64,000 bases of DNA from Microcoleus sp. FACHB-1515 (GCF_014696105.1 NZ_JACJPO010000010.1:92235-156234), one strand, 5' to 3'; positions 1 through 9,886 are shown, counted from the first letter of the stretch. Notes: a model not told the origin generated them from the sequence alone. A program made the numbers and translations.

Positions 1-695
1 GGATTTCCGTGCGGGACGGCATTTTCTCCGGCGACATTGAACCCGTCGATGAACAGGGGAACGCGCTCACCGTCAGCAATTCCGGGCAAGATGATTTGCT
101 GACGCTGAATTTTTCAGCTCAGTACGATCGCCGCAACAATCCGCTCAATCCCACTTCTGGCTATCGGCTGCGATTCGGCGCAGATCAGGCAATTCCGATC
201 GGAGATGCGAACATTGCCTTTACCCGCTTGTCCGGCAGCTACCTCCAATATTTTCCCGTCCCGCTGTTTGGCTTCGCTGAAGGCGATCGCACCCTTGTTC
301 TCAGCAGCCGCGCCGGAACGATCTTGGGCGATGTGCCGCCGTATGAAGCGTTCAACATCGAAGCGGGTTCGGTGCGCGGCTATGGGGGCAATGGCTTAGG
401 TGCAGGCAGCAGCTTTTTTGAAATCGCAACCGAATATCGCTTTCCGATCGCCAACTTCCGCGCCTTCGATCGACCGATCAATCTGGGCGGTGCTTTGTTC
501 GTCGGCTATGCGACCGATTTGGGCACGGCAGACGACGTAATCGGCATTCCTGCGATCGCTCGCGACCAGCCGGGATCAGGACTCGGCTACGGAATCGGCC
601 TGCGGGCGACCACACCAATCGGTCTGGTGCGCTTGGAGTTGGGCTTTAGCGAAGAAGGCAGCGAAGTCATCTTATCGACAGGCGATCGCTTCTAG
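1..695 (+). CDS. Omp85/BamA-family outer-membrane beta-barrel, C-terminal part
   Basis: The frame is open from the window edge, so the gene is cut off at its 5' end. About 230 residues are visible. They carry the Omp85 barrel signature SVRGYGGNGLGAG near residue 120, then alternating beta strands and the ending typical of cyanobacterial Omp85 proteins (GSGLGYGIGLRATTPIG, then a final GDRF). The terminal aromatic residue is the usual barrel-insertion signal. The family inserts or translocates proteins at the outer membrane. TpsB transporters share this fold. Two TpsA-like exoproteins lie downstream, but the tail here looks more like BamA/OEP80-type Omp85 than TpsB. The POTRA domains needed to decide lie outside the window. 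Confidence 0.85.
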   Translation, partial: ISVRDGIFSGDIEPVDEQGNALTVSNSGQDDLLTLNFSAQYDRRNNPLNPTSGYRLRFGADQAIPIGDANIAFTRLSGSYLQYFPVPLFGFAEGDRTLVLSSRAGTILGDVPPYEAFNIEAGSVRGYGGNGLGAGSSFFEIATEYRFPIANFRAFDRPINLGGALFVGYATDLGTADDVIGIPAIARDQPGSGLGYGIGLRATTPIGLVRLELGFSEEGSEVILSTGDRF

Positions 696-791
696 CAGCA
701 ATCACCACAATCCCAAAATCATCCCGCAGTTATCGCGTTGTGGGAAACCGCTGGCTACACTGTGAACAGATTTAGCGCACAAGGAAACTCT

Positions 792-2381
792 ATGGATGCC
801 ACCGCACTTTGGCAACGCTACCAGGACTGGCTTTACTACCACGCAGGATTGGGGTTCTACCTGGATGTCAGCCGAATGCGCTTTGATGACGCTTTCGTGC
901 AAAAGATGCAGCCCGCCTTTGAGAAAGCGTTCGCGGCGATGAAAGAGCTTGAGCAAGGCGCGATCGCCAATCCTGACGAAGGCCGCATGGTCGGCCACTA
1001 CTGGCTCCGCGATCCTGACCTGGCTCCCAGCGACGATTTGAAGCGCGATGTCGTTGAAACAAACCAAAAAATTCGCGACTTTGCCAGCAAAATTCACAGC
1101 GGCGCGATCGCGCCTCCGCAAGGCGGCAAATTTACGGACATCATTTCGATCGGCATTGGCGGCTCTGCCCTTGGCCCCGAATTTGTTGCAGAAGCCCTCG
1201 CCCCGATCGATGCGCCGATGCAAATTCACTTCATCGACAACACCGATCCGGCAGGAATCGATCGCATCTTGGCAAAACTGGGCGATCGCTTGTCCACCAC
1301 TCTAGTCATCAACATCTCCAAATCCGGCGGCACACCCGAACCGCGCAACGGCATGTTGGAAGTGAAACACGCCTATCAACAGCGCGGCTTGGATTTTGCT
1401 CGTCATGCGGTCGCCGTCACCAGTGCAGACAGCAATCTGGATAAAACGGCGAAATCCGAAGGGTGGCTCGATCGCTTCCCGATGTTCGACTGGATCGGCG
1501 GACGCACCTCGGAACTCTCTGCTGTCGGTTTGCTCCCTGCTGCCCTGCAAGGCATCGACATCGACGCAATGCTGGCCGGAGCCAAAGAAATGGATGCCGC
1601 CACTCGCGTTCCTGAAATCAAAAATAATCCCGCCGCCCTGCTCGCCCTATCTTGGTACTTCAGCGGTAACGGCAAGGGCGAAAAAGATATGGTCGTCTTG
1701 CCCTACAAAGACAGCCTGCTGCTGTTTTCGCGCTATCTTCAGCAGCTTGTGATGGAATCGCTGGGCAAGGAAAAAGACCTGGACGGCAACGTGGTTCATC
1801 AGGGCATCGCGGTTTACGGCAACAAAGGCTCGACCGACCAGCACGCCTATGTGCAGCAGTTGCGCGATGGCGTTCCCAACTTTTTCGCCACGCTGATCGA
1901 GGTGCTGGAAGATCGGCAGGGAGAATCGATCGATCTGGAACCCGGCATCACATCTGGCGATTACCTTTCCGGCTTCCTGCAAGGCACACGTCAAGCGCTC
2001 TACGAAAACGGACGCGACTCGATTACCGTCACGATTCCCCATGTCGATGAACGCTATGTCGGCGCATTGATCGCTCTGTACGAACGCGCGGTCGGCTTCT
2101 ATGGCACACTCGTCAACATCAACGCCTACCACCAGCCCGGAGTCGAAGCAGGCAAAAAAGCCGCCGCCTCGATTCTGGAACTGCAAATGCAGATCGTCAA
2201 AGCTTTGCAGGAATCTGGTTCGGCCATGTCGCTAGAAGAACTCGCCTCAAAGATTGGCGCATCCGATCGCATCGAATCGATCTACAAAATTGTGCGTCAC
2301 CTCAGCGCCAACGATCGCGGCATCACCATTCAGGGCGACCTCGGAAAACCGGGAAGTTTGTCGATCGCCCGACAGAAGTAG
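792..2381 (+). CDS. pgi: Glucose-6-phosphate isomerase
   Basis: The 529-residue protein interconverts glucose-6-phosphate and fructose-6-phosphate in the cytoplasm. It has the sugar-phosphate loop [14 protein letters not shown] near residues 117-130, [15 protein letters not shown] near 233, [14 protein letters not shown] near 342, and a C-terminal KKAAA segment near 450 that usually holds the catalytic lysine. The length matches cyanobacterial Pgi. I chose the ATG at 792 because AAGGAAA lies just upstream and [13 protein letters not shown] is a typical start; an in-frame TTG at 738 would add 18 unlikely residues. It follows the Omp85 gene on the same strand by about 100 bases. Confidence 0.96.
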   Translation: MDATALWQRYQDWLYYHAGLGFYLDVSRMRFDDAFVQKMQPAFEKAFAAMKELEQGAIANPDEGRMVGHYWLRDPDLAPSDDLKRDVVETNQKIRDFASKIHSGAIAPPQGGKFTDIISIGIGGSALGPEFVAEALAPIDAPMQIHFIDNTDPAGIDRILAKLGDRLSTTLVINISKSGGTPEPRNGMLEVKHAYQQRGLDFARHAVAVTSADSNLDKTAKSEGWLDRFPMFDWIGGRTSELSAVGLLPAALQGIDIDAMLAGAKEMDAATRVPEIKNNPAALLALSWYFSGNGKGEKDMVVLPYKDSLLLFSRYLQQLVMESLGKEKDLDGNVVHQGIAVYGNKGSTDQHAYVQQLRDGVPNFFATLIEVLEDRQGESIDLEPGITSGDYLSGFLQGTRQALYENGRDSITVTIPHVDERYVGALIALYERAVGFYGTLVNINAYHQPGVEAGKKAAASILELQMQIVKALQESGSAMSLEELASKIGASDRIESIYKIVRHLSANDRGITIQGDLGKPGSLSIARQK

Positions 2382-2382
2382 C

Positions 2383-2414
2383 AAAAAGGGTTAGAAGTGT
2401 CTGCTTCTAACCCT
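2383..2414 (-). terminator. Intrinsic terminator of the ferritin-like operon
   Basis: An 11-bp perfect stem (AGGGTTAGAAG with CTTCTAACCCT, loop of 6) is followed on the minus strand by TTTTT. It lies 33 bases beyond the stop of the minus-strand ferritin-like gene. The plus strand has the stem but no U-run, so it may only partly stop pgi transcription. Confidence 0.75.
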
Positions 2415-2446
2415 GGTTACTGGCTTTGCTGCGATCGCCCACGAAC

Positions 2447-3337
2447 TTACTGAGGTCTACAAATAAATCCTGCGGACAACACTTCTGGTGTTGTTCCAGG
2501 CGGGCAGTCGTCTTGCGTGACGCTGGTTGGGTTTGGGGCGGCAGGCGAGGACGAAGCACCGCCCGTATTGGTTCGCTGGGTTGGCGCTAATCCCAAAACT
2601 GGACCGACCAGTGCCAGCACTTCATCCGCAGTCGCGAACCCGTCAAAGGCTTGATTGCCAAAATCGATCGGAGAACGCGATCGATTCTCGTTATAGATCA
2701 CTTCGTTGGGGCGACGAATCCAAGGCCGAACATCGGCATTTTGCAACACCTGCCGCAGATAACGCACGCCCGCCGCATGACGCGCTTCAACCGTATGGAT
2801 TTCGAGCGCTCCCGCCAAAATCACATCCGCATTTGCTGCCTGCAAGTTTTGCACCTGTCCTTTGTAAGCGGCGACCCCTAAATCTTCGACATACTGAAGC
2901 GCTAGCAGAAAATCTCGGATGTTGGCAAACGGATTGCGCCCCAAAATGGCGTTGTAGTTCGGGTTAGCCGGAATCGTGACCGCATCGGGATTGCCACCGA
3001 TCGATCGCAACACTGCTGACAGATCGACGACGTGCTGCGCTTCATCATCGCCATAAGCGGCGATGGCATTTTTGGCAATCTGAGGCGCGTTTCTCAAGCC
3101 GCCGCGCCGTGTCGCCTGCACTGCCCGTTGATAAAAATCAGCTTCCAGCTTCTCCAACGTCAGCGCATACTCAACCACCTGCCGAGGCGACAGAACCGCT
3201 TGCGCCTGGGCTGGAGGGGCAACGAACAGCGTGGTGACAAACAGCAGCAGCGACAGAACCGCACCTGCGAGCCAGCGACGAACCTGCGGGATCAGCCAGA
3301 AGCGATCGATCGGGTGCTGAACTTCAAAATTTCTCAT
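2447..3337 (-). CDS. Ferritin-like domain protein, exported or membrane-anchored
   Basis: A 296-residue protein with a hydrophobic segment at about 24-46 ending in PPAQAQA, so a signal peptide or anchor. The mature part is a ferritin-like four-helix bundle. The metal-ligand pattern is visible: LEKLEADFY in helix 1, EAQH in helix 2, YVEDLGVAAY in helix 3 and VEARH in helix 4, giving two ExxH motifs. A Pro/Ser/Thr-rich tail with two cysteines follows. The family is probably di-iron, but the substrate is unknown; protection against oxidative stress is only a guess. AAGGA precedes the ATG. It lies 17 bases after a second ferritin-like gene, so the two form an operon. Confidence 0.8.
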   Translation of the reverse strand: MRNFEVQHPIDRFWLIPQVRRWLAGAVLSLLLFVTTLFVAPPAQAQAVLSPRQVVEYALTLEKLEADFYQRAVQATRRGGLRNAPQIAKNAIAAYGDDEAQHVVDLSAVLRSIGGNPDAVTIPANPNYNAILGRNPFANIRDFLLALQYVEDLGVAAYKGQVQNLQAANADVILAGALEIHTVEARHAAGVRYLRQVLQNADVRPWIRRPNEVIYNENRSRSPIDFGNQAFDGFATADEVLALVGPVLGLAPTQRTNTGGASSSPAAPNPTSVTQDDCPPGTTPEVLSAGFICRPQ

Positions 3338-3354
3338 GGTTAAATTCCTTCTGC

Positions 3355-4062
3355 TTAAGCGACCAAAGCGCCATTGATCGGGTTGTTAATCAGGTTGAGC
3401 GAACCGACGATCTGGATAATTTGTTTGGGCGTGTAGAGTTCGTCGTAGGCGCGTCCCCGAAACGGATTGAGATCCGGATTCAAGTTTGCGGAGCTAATTG
3501 CCTGATCGTTCATGGTTTCAGTGACCGATCGCCGCAGCAATGCGCGAACGCCTGCCGCATGACGCGCTTCGACCGAAACGATCGAACCCGCCGCCAAAAT
3601 GTAGGTCGGATTGGTCAGGCTTGGCCCCGCGCCGTTGTAGGCGTGAACACCCGTATCTTCAAGCGCAACCGCCGCCGCGAGAATGCTGTCTCGACTTCTT
3701 AGCAGCCTTGCCAAGCCCGCCCGATTAAATCTGAGATCTTGAGTACGGAAAGTGACGTTGTTGCCCAGCACATTCCGCAAAAACGTTACGTGCGTCGCTT
3801 CGTGGTTGCCGAGAACTTGCAGATACTCGCGCTCTCTGGGGTTGCGGATTGCGCTCGATCGAGCAGCGGCAGCATAAAAGGCAGATTCAAGCTCTTCCAG
3901 CAGCAGGGCAAAATTGAGAATGCCTACATCGTCCGCATTGAAGGTTAAGGCTCTGGCTCGTTCTGGCGATTGGGCAAGTAGGGCGGTGGGCACGGTTGTT
4001 AAGGCGGCTGCGCCCAAACCACACAGCCCCCATTTGAGCAGTTTGCGTCGTGATGTTGTCAT
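3355..4062 (-). CDS. Ferritin-like domain protein with Tat-type signal
   Basis: A 235-residue paralogue of the downstream gene. The N-terminus SRRKLLKWGLCGLGAAALT has twin arginines, a hydrophobic core and a likely cleavage after ALLAQS, which suggests folded export by the Tat route, as expected for a protein that binds metal before export. The four-helix ligands are present: LLEELESAFY, EATH, ALEDTGVHAY and VEARH. It is the first gene of a two-gene minus-strand unit. The roughly 200 bases upstream contain no other gene and probably hold the promoter. The activity is not known. Confidence 0.8.
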   Translation of the reverse strand: MTTSRRKLLKWGLCGLGAAALTTVPTALLAQSPERARALTFNADDVGILNFALLLEELESAFYAAAARSSAIRNPREREYLQVLGNHEATHVTFLRNVLGNNVTFRTQDLRFNRAGLARLLRSRDSILAAAVALEDTGVHAYNGAGPSLTNPTYILAAGSIVSVEARHAAGVRALLRRSVTETMNDQAISSANLNPDLNPFRGRAYDELYTPKQIIQIVGSLNLINNPINGALVA

Positions 4063-4261
4063 GATTCGTGACTAAGATGGATTTTGAAGCGTGTGAAACC
4101 GCAAAAATTTGGGCAAAAGCGATCGCCACAGCAACGATGCGCGGGGTTCGCTCAACTGCCAATTCTTGGGGTGATCAAAACGGCCTTGAAACTTGTCTGA
4201 ATCATGGTTCAGCCAATTCCCGTTTTCCAGACCAAAAACTGCTCACTTTCTGCTCACTTTT

Positions 4262-6340
4262 TTATTCCAACCGACCCGTTTCCTGAAACCACAAAATTTC
4301 AGTCACTCGCGTAATTCCGGCTTTAAGATGGCGACGAAACGTGCTGAAGGGCAAATCGAGCCGTTCCGCCGCTTTTTCCTGGGTCGGCGCAGGCTGCAAA
4401 TAGCTGTGATCAAGTGCCCGATAGAGTTTTGCCTCGCGGGGTGACGACTGCAACGACTCGATCGCCGATCGCAGCAAGTTCTGTAAAGCCACGACCCGCT
4501 CAGATTTATCCGCTTTTACAGACTGCTCAACAACGAGGCGCGATCGCAACAGCGGACTTTGAGCCAGCATATCCGGCTGAGCAAGCTGGCCTAAAGCGGT
4601 TTTGACGGCGATCGCAAAGTCAGACTGGCTCAGGACGACGAGCGGCTCCGTCACCTGAGCAGGCAAAGCAGCCTGAGAAGCGGCGATCTCGCGCTGCGCC
4701 AGCAGTTCTTGCCACACATCCGGCGGCGTGACGCGCCAATCATGTCCGTACACGCCATAGCGCTGACTGCCGACGATAAAATCCGCTTCAGGCAGGCGAG
4801 TCAAATCGGCGTAGGCAAACATTGCCGCCCACTCTTCCGGCTCGGCGCAAGCAAAAAAGGTGTAGGCCAGTCCCGCTGTGTTGCGGTGATATTGAACAAA
4901 CGTAATGAAAATTAAACTTTGAATCGGCGATACGGCCTGATAGCTGTCGTGCGCCATCCAAAAGCGAAAGAAAGTCGCGCCTTCCCCCGATCGCAGCGGC
5001 GCGTGATTCGTCAAATAGCGCCAAGCGGCAGCAGTGGCAGGATCAACCTGCAAATCTTCCGCGCTGGCTTGATGCAGGGCGATTGTCAAAATAAACCCAA
5101 CAGGTTGATGTTGAGCATCTCGGCAAATCAGCACCCCTTCAGGCTGCTTTGTCATCCAATGAGCGGCGAGATTGGCTGAAGTTTCACCTTCATGTTTTGT
5201 CACCATTTCTAATAGGTGAGATCGATCGCGCTCTTGTAGTCGATCGATCTTCAAACTGCTGGTTTCCTGCCAGGTAAATCGCGGTCGCACCGCAGGATTA
5301 TCTCGATGCAAAAAAATGTAATCGAACAAGACGCGATGCTGTTCATGACCTTGAGTTTGGCCGAGTCGAGTCGTGTAATAGCGACGGGCGCGAGAATGCA
5401 GTTCGATATACCAGTCAGGATTGCGCCAGCGGACATCGGCAATGAGAACTTCGCGCACCAAATCATGTGGAAAGATTCCGGCTGACCCTAGCTCAATAAA
5501 CGATAGTCCTCGCAGCCATTCAAACAGCGAATGTACATCGGGCAAATCGAGCATTTTTGCTAGCAAAGTTTCAGTCGTCAGTCGCACCAGAGCGCAAGCT
5601 TCTAAAGCCATACGATGAGCAGGACTAGGCACTTCTTCTACAAATCTTTCGAGCAGCGTTTTCACCACATCGGGTGCAGCTTCAGGTTGAAAGAACAGGT
5701 CTTGCTTTTGAGCAAACACATCTGCAATTAGCGATAACGCTAAAGGATGCCCGTAGGTGAAATCAAGAACAGCCTGATGCTGAGTGAAGGGAATCGATCG
5801 CCTGCTCAGATAGGTTCGACTCTCTTCGGAATTCAAATTACGCAGCGGCAGCGATCGAATTAATGCTTGCCAGCCTGGATCAATTCGCCATCCGATTGCT
5901 GGAGGTTGACGACTTGCTAAAACCACCAGTGTATTTGCCGACAACTGCGGTAGAAAGGTTTCGTGAAGCCATCGATCGAGCGCGAATAGCGTTTCATAAG
6001 TATCAATAAAAATAACTTGTCGATCGAACTGATTTAGATAGGCGACTGGATTTTCAGTCGTATCTAATACTCGACCCAGCGCTGCAAGAAATGAATCTGA
6101 AGTTGGTTCGATCGATCGGCTATCGAGATAGGTTGACCTAATCTGTAGCTGATTGCAAATATCAATAAATTCTTTGAGAAGCGTTGTTTTTCCCACGCCA
6201 CCCGGTCCAAAAATATGCAGAAGCGCGACTGGCATTTCGGTCGCTTTGAGAATCGATCGAAATAAGTTTAACTCTTCAATTCGTCCCACAAATTGACGAC
6301 GACGCTCTGCATATAATCGGCTTGCCAAATTCACGACCAT
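4262..6340 (-). CDS. STAND-type ATPase regulator with C-terminal HTH
   Basis: A 692-residue protein. Walker A GPGGVGKTT is at 45-53 and a Walker B-like VIFID at about 109-113, followed by a helical STAND/NB-ARC-like region to about 330. The part from about 380 to 560 (GVLICRDAQHQPVGF, then EEWAAMFAYADL) looks like an acyltransferase-like fold, but that is weak. The last 60 residues contain an HTH-like stretch (PTQEKAAERLDLPFSTFRRH), so DNA binding is likely. Such proteins act as ATP-dependent switches in transcription or as sensors of invasion. The ligand is unknown. It shares its strand with the ferritin-like operon but is about 200 bases away. Confidence 0.7.
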   Translation of the reverse strand: MVVNLASRLYAERRRQFVGRIEELNLFRSILKATEMPVALLHIFGPGGVGKTTLLKEFIDICNQLQIRSTYLDSRSIEPTSDSFLAALGRVLDTTENPVAYLNQFDRQVIFIDTYETLFALDRWLHETFLPQLSANTLVVLASRQPPAIGWRIDPGWQALIRSLPLRNLNSEESRTYLSRRSIPFTQHQAVLDFTYGHPLALSLIADVFAQKQDLFFQPEAAPDVVKTLLERFVEEVPSPAHRMALEACALVRLTTETLLAKMLDLPDVHSLFEWLRGLSFIELGSAGIFPHDLVREVLIADVRWRNPDWYIELHSRARRYYTTRLGQTQGHEQHRVLFDYIFLHRDNPAVRPRFTWQETSSLKIDRLQERDRSHLLEMVTKHEGETSANLAAHWMTKQPEGVLICRDAQHQPVGFILTIALHQASAEDLQVDPATAAAWRYLTNHAPLRSGEGATFFRFWMAHDSYQAVSPIQSLIFITFVQYHRNTAGLAYTFFACAEPEEWAAMFAYADLTRLPEADFIVGSQRYGVYGHDWRVTPPDVWQELLAQREIAASQAALPAQVTEPLVVLSQSDFAIAVKTALGQLAQPDMLAQSPLLRSRLVVEQSVKADKSERVVALQNLLRSAIESLQSSPREAKLYRALDHSYLQPAPTQEKAAERLDLPFSTFRRHLKAGITRVTEILWFQETGRLE

Positions 6341-6491
6341 ACGACCCTGTCAGAACTTACATTCGATCGTCGCGATTATAAAGTGCTAATGTATCGTTTT
6401 TCATCTTCTGTATGATGGAATTTACGCGATCGATCGCTTTCTAGTTTCTCAGGCTTCCCTTAAAACAGCTAGCGGTAGTGCATCAAGTAAC

Positions 6492-6529
6492 TGAGGGACG
6501 ATCGATTGCTTGCAGGCGATCGTCCCTCA
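6492..6529 (-). terminator. Hairpin downstream of the 92-residue hypothetical gene
   Basis: A 13-bp perfect stem (TGAGGGACGATCG with CGATCGTCCCTCA, loop of 12) lies seven bases past the stop at 6536. No U-run follows on either strand, so it may protect the RNA end rather than terminate. Confidence 0.4.
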
Positions 6530-6535
6530 AACAAA

Positions 6536-6814
6536 CTACTCGAAACGCATATAGCGCACCAGCAAACTAATCACATCGCCGGGATCAGGCACAAGGTTCA
6601 GCGGTTCGTTGAGGTCGAGCGGTTGTGCCCATTCGATTGCCTGTGCGTAACCTGCCTGCTCTAAACGGCGCGTCGTGAATTCAACGATCTGAGGCGTCCC
6701 AATCAAGATGTGCTTGATCGGGGTGCGATTGTCGCCTGGGATTTTCGCAGTTGAGCGAATTTGCGGCGTCACAGAATCGTTCCGCTCTGAGGCTGAATAA
6801 TCAGAAGTGTTCAT
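6536..6814 (-). CDS. Small hypothetical protein, 92 residues
   Basis: I do not recognise the family. The first 30 residues are polar and look disordered. The rest has two short amphipathic stretches (HILIGTPQIVEFTTRRLEQAGYA, here broken at TPQ, and DVISLLVRYMRFE). There is no signal peptide or membrane helix. An AAGGAAAA purine run lies just upstream of the ATG, and a strong hairpin follows the stop, both of which support a real gene. It diverges from the TPR-CHAT gene across a 474-base gap. Confidence 0.55.
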   Translation of the reverse strand: MNTSDYSASERNDSVTPQIRSTAKIPGDNRTPIKHILIGTPQIVEFTTRRLEQAGYAQAIEWAQPLDLNEPLNLVPDPGDVISLLVRYMRFE

Positions 6815-6852
6815 GAGTTTTCCTTGTTTTGATGGGTAGGAAAACCCAAAAG

Positions 6853-7060
6853 TCTAGCCGCCCCGACGCAAGACGCAGCAATCGAGACGGCTAGGAGGGT
6901 ATGATCCCAGTTAGCCTATCAACTGCCAGTATCAGTTTGGTGGGTCAGCGGCTCGAAGTCTGTTGCTACCAGCTTCGGGTCGCGTGGCTAGACCTTGGGT
7001 CTAAGCGATCGAGACACCTGCCACCGGAAAGCGGCATTAGGAAGAAACGTTAGCGGATTT
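6853..7060 (+). ncRNA. Possible structured RNA in a divergent intergenic gap
   Basis: The 474 bases between the divergent genes at 6814 and 7289 have no convincing coding frame but several inverted repeats. Examples are CTAGCCG with CGGCTAG at about 6854-6895, TAGACC-TTG-GGTCTA at about 6989-7003, and GCCACCGGAAAGCGGC at about 7020. The look resembles a small structured RNA; a 6S-type RNA was considered, but I could not match a consensus. It may also be a long 5' leader of the TPR-CHAT gene. The strand is not established. Confidence 0.22.
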
Positions 7061-7162
7061 GTTTGGGGATGTCAAGCAATTTTCTCATCTCGAAAGAGTG
7101 CCGTTGGGTTTGCCTATCCACAATTTAATGAGGGTGGGGTAAACCCGCGATTCTACCCTATT

Positions 7163-7178
7163 CCTGATAGCTATCAGG
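7163..7178. promoter_or_regulatory. 16-base perfect palindrome upstream of TPR-CHAT gene
   Basis: CCTGATAGCTATCAGG is a perfect 16-base palindrome, 110 bases before the chosen start of the TPR-CHAT gene. It is not a HIP1 variant. It could bind a dimeric regulator. No partner site was seen in the other block. Confidence 0.3.
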
Positions 7179-7288
7179 ACAAGTGGCGCGATCGTCCATC
7201 TTGCAGAACGTTACAAAAGTCCGAATCGGCCAGCATCTTCTGCTACACCAGAGGCAGTAGAAACCCGAATCGAAGCGGCGATCGATCC

Positions 7289-9886
7289 ATGAGAAGCAAA
7301 CGAAGCTGGATGCGGTGGATAGTGCTGTTTTGGCTGACGATTGCATTGTGTTTTGTGCCGTCTTTCGTTGCGCCCGGAGCGGCAACCGAACCGCCAATCT
7401 TAGAGCGGCCAACCCTAGAGCAGCAAAGTCGATCGCACTACGAAGCCGGACAATATCCAGCCGCGATCGATTTGCTTGAGCAGGCGATTCAACAATATCA
7501 ATCGCAAGGAGACTGGCTGCGGCAGGCGATCGCGCTGGGCAATTTGGCGCTGGTCTATCGACAAACAGGCAACTGGACAGAAGCCAATGCCGCGATCGAT
7601 CGCAGCCTCGATTTGCTGCAACCGGAATCGCCCGCATTGGCACTGGCGCAAATTCTTGATATCCAGGCGCAACTGCAACTCGCGCAGGGACAGGCACAGC
7701 AGGCACTCGGCACTTGGGAACGCGCTGCCCGTTTGTATGAACAAGGTGGCGATCGATCGGGCAGGATTCGCACTCAAATCAATCAGGCGCAAGCGCTTCA
7801 AGAATTAGGATTGATTCGCCGATCGATCGCGCTGCTGACCGACTTGCGGCAAACGCTTCCGCCCGACTCACAGTGGCTAGCAAGCGTGCAGCATCGGTTG
7901 GGCGATGCGCTAATTGTCACAGGCAACTTGCAGCAGGCGCGAATGAATTTGGAGCCGCTGGGCGATGCGACGACAGATTTGCAGTTGAGTCTGGGAAATT
8001 TAATTAGGGCAGAAGCGATCGCTCATCTTGGGTTTCGGAATCTGCTGCCGTCTGAAGCGGTCGCCCTGCTTGCCCAGTCCGACCCGTCCGCGAATCGTCG
8101 TCAGGCCGAAGCTGCACAGCAGTTTATGCAGGAAACGCAAACCGCGATCGATCGCTACCAGCAGGCCGCCCGCTCCACCAATCTGCCGGAAATTCGCTTT
8201 CAGGCTCAACTGAACGGACTCAGCTTGCTGATTGAAACGGAACGGCGATCGACTGCTGAAACACTGGCGGCTGAGCTGGTTGCCCAAGTTGAGCAGTTGC
8301 CGATCGGTCATGACAGCCTGTTCGATCGCATTGGACTGGCACAAAATTTGATTAAGCTCAACCACAGTTCCACGCAAATCGCTCAACTGCTGCAAACCGC
8401 GCAGCAGCAAGCAATTCAGCTTCAAGACCGCCGCGCCCAATCGTTTGCCTTGGGAACGCTGGGCGAACTGTATGAGCCGCAACAGCCTGCCGAAGCGCGA
8501 TCGCTCACGCAGCAAGCCTTGATCCTTGCCCAATCCGAAAATGCGGCTGATATTGCGTATCGCTGGCAGTGGCAAATCGGACGGTTGCTGAAGGCACAAG
8601 GCGATCGATCCGGGGCGATCGCGGCCTACACCGAAGCCGTCAACTCGCTGCAAATTCTGCGGCAAGATTTGGTTGCCATGAATCGCGATGTGCAGTTTTC
8701 GTTTCGCGAAGGCGTTGAACCTGTCTATCGTCAACTGGTCGATCTGCTGCTGCAACCGGGATCAGATGCGACAGAACTGCAACAGGCTCGCAGCGTGATC
8801 GAAGGCTTGCAGATAGCTGAACTCGATAACTTTTTCCGCGAAGCCTGCCTTGATACGGCTTTCCAACTCGATCGCGTCGTTGACCAAGCCGATCGCCCCA
8901 GCGCTATTTTCTACACGATCGGACTGGGCGATCGGCTTGAAGTGATTCTCAAACTGCCGCAGCAAAATTTGATTCACTACACCGCTGAGGTTTCGCAAAT
9001 CGAACTGGAAGCTGCTGCCGATGCGCTTTTGGCCGAACTGAAGCGTCCGTTTGCCGCCCGTCCCGCCCAAGATTTGGCGCAGCAACTTTATCGCTGGCTG
9101 ATTGCGCCTGCCGAATCTGCGCTGGCGCAAGCATCGATCGAAACGTTGGTCTTTGTCCTCGACGGCACATTGCGAAATCTCCCAATGGCCGCGCTCTATG
9201 ACGGTCAGCACTACCTGATCGAGCGCTACAGCATCGCCCTCGCCCCCGGACTGCAACTGCTTGATCCCCGCCCGCTGAACGCTCAGCAGTTGCGGGCACT
9301 CGTCGCCGGACTCAGCGAAGCTCGCGAAAATTTTCCGCCGCTGAGCTTTGTGCAAACCGAAGTCGATCGCATTCAGGCCGACGTTTCCAGCAGCGTTTTG
9401 TTCAACGAAAGCTTCACCAAAGCGAATCTGCGCGATCGTCTGCGCCGTGATCCGGTGGCGATCGTTCACATTGCCACGCACGGCCAGTTCAGCTCGAACG
9501 CTGAGGAAACTTTTATCCTCGCTTGGGATTCTCCCATTCGCGTCAATGAACTGAGCCAAATCCTCGAAACGCGCAGTCTCGACCGCGACCCGATCGAACT
9601 GCTGGTCTTGAGTGCCTGCCGAACTGCTGTCGGGGATAGACGCGCCGCACTGGGACTGGCAGGTGTCGCAGTGCGAGCCGGGGCGAGAAGTACGATCGCC
9701 TCTCTGTGGAGTTTGGACGACGATTCGGGCGCAGTTTTGATGAGCGAATTTTACAAGGAACTCGCGCAAAATCCCGCTTCAAAAGCCGAAGCTTTACGCC
9801 GCGCTCAGCAAACCCTGATTGCCAATCCCCGCTATGCCGCTCCGCGCTTTTGGGCACCGTATGTGCTGCTGGGAAATTGGCTTTAG
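7289..9886 (+). CDS. TPR-CHAT protein (block A), caspase-like protease candidate
   Basis: An 865-residue protein with a signal peptide or anchor (WIVLFWLTIALCFVPSFV). TPR-like repeats run from about 45 to 480 (YPAAIDLLEQAIQQY, IALGNLALVYRQTGNW). A C-terminal CHAT domain spans about 550-865. Both CHAT catalytic residues are visible: His in IVHIATHGQF near 729 and Cys in LVLSACRTA near 775. CHAT is a caspase-family fold, and TPR-CHAT proteins can be peptide-activated proteases. The target here is unknown. ATG 7289 was chosen because the signal peptide begins there; the open frame reaches 6995 without a good start. It is followed by the RTX and TpsA-like genes on the same strand. Confidence 0.85.
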   Translation: MRSKRSWMRWIVLFWLTIALCFVPSFVAPGAATEPPILERPTLEQQSRSHYEAGQYPAAIDLLEQAIQQYQSQGDWLRQAIALGNLALVYRQTGNWTEANAAIDRSLDLLQPESPALALAQILDIQAQLQLAQGQAQQALGTWERAARLYEQGGDRSGRIRTQINQAQALQELGLIRRSIALLTDLRQTLPPDSQWLASVQHRLGDALIVTGNLQQARMNLEPLGDATTDLQLSLGNLIRAEAIAHLGFRNLLPSEAVALLAQSDPSANRRQAEAAQQFMQETQTAIDRYQQAARSTNLPEIRFQAQLNGLSLLIETERRSTAETLAAELVAQVEQLPIGHDSLFDRIGLAQNLIKLNHSSTQIAQLLQTAQQQAIQLQDRRAQSFALGTLGELYEPQQPAEARSLTQQALILAQSENAADIAYRWQWQIGRLLKAQGDRSGAIAAYTEAVNSLQILRQDLVAMNRDVQFSFREGVEPVYRQLVDLLLQPGSDATELQQARSVIEGLQIAELDNFFREACLDTAFQLDRVVDQADRPSAIFYTIGLGDRLEVILKLPQQNLIHYTAEVSQIELEAAADALLAELKRPFAARPAQDLAQQLYRWLIAPAESALAQASIETLVFVLDGTLRNLPMAALYDGQHYLIERYSIALAPGLQLLDPRPLNAQQLRALVAGLSEARENFPPLSFVQTEVDRIQADVSSSVLFNESFTKANLRDRLRRDPVAIVHIATHGQFSSNAEETFILAWDSPIRVNELSQILETRSLDRDPIELLVLSACRTAVGDRRAALGLAGVAVRAGARSTIASLWSLDDDSGAVLMSEFYKELAQNPASKAEALRRAQQTLIANPRYAAPRFWAPYVLLGNWL

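Noticed and set aside
738..791. Earlier start for pgi at a TTG
   Set aside because: The ATG at 792 has a better ribosome site and gives the normal length of the family.
8762..9769. A 335-codon open frame on the minus strand
   Set aside because: It is antisense to the CHAT domain of the TPR-CHAT gene, has no ribosome site and no recognisable features.
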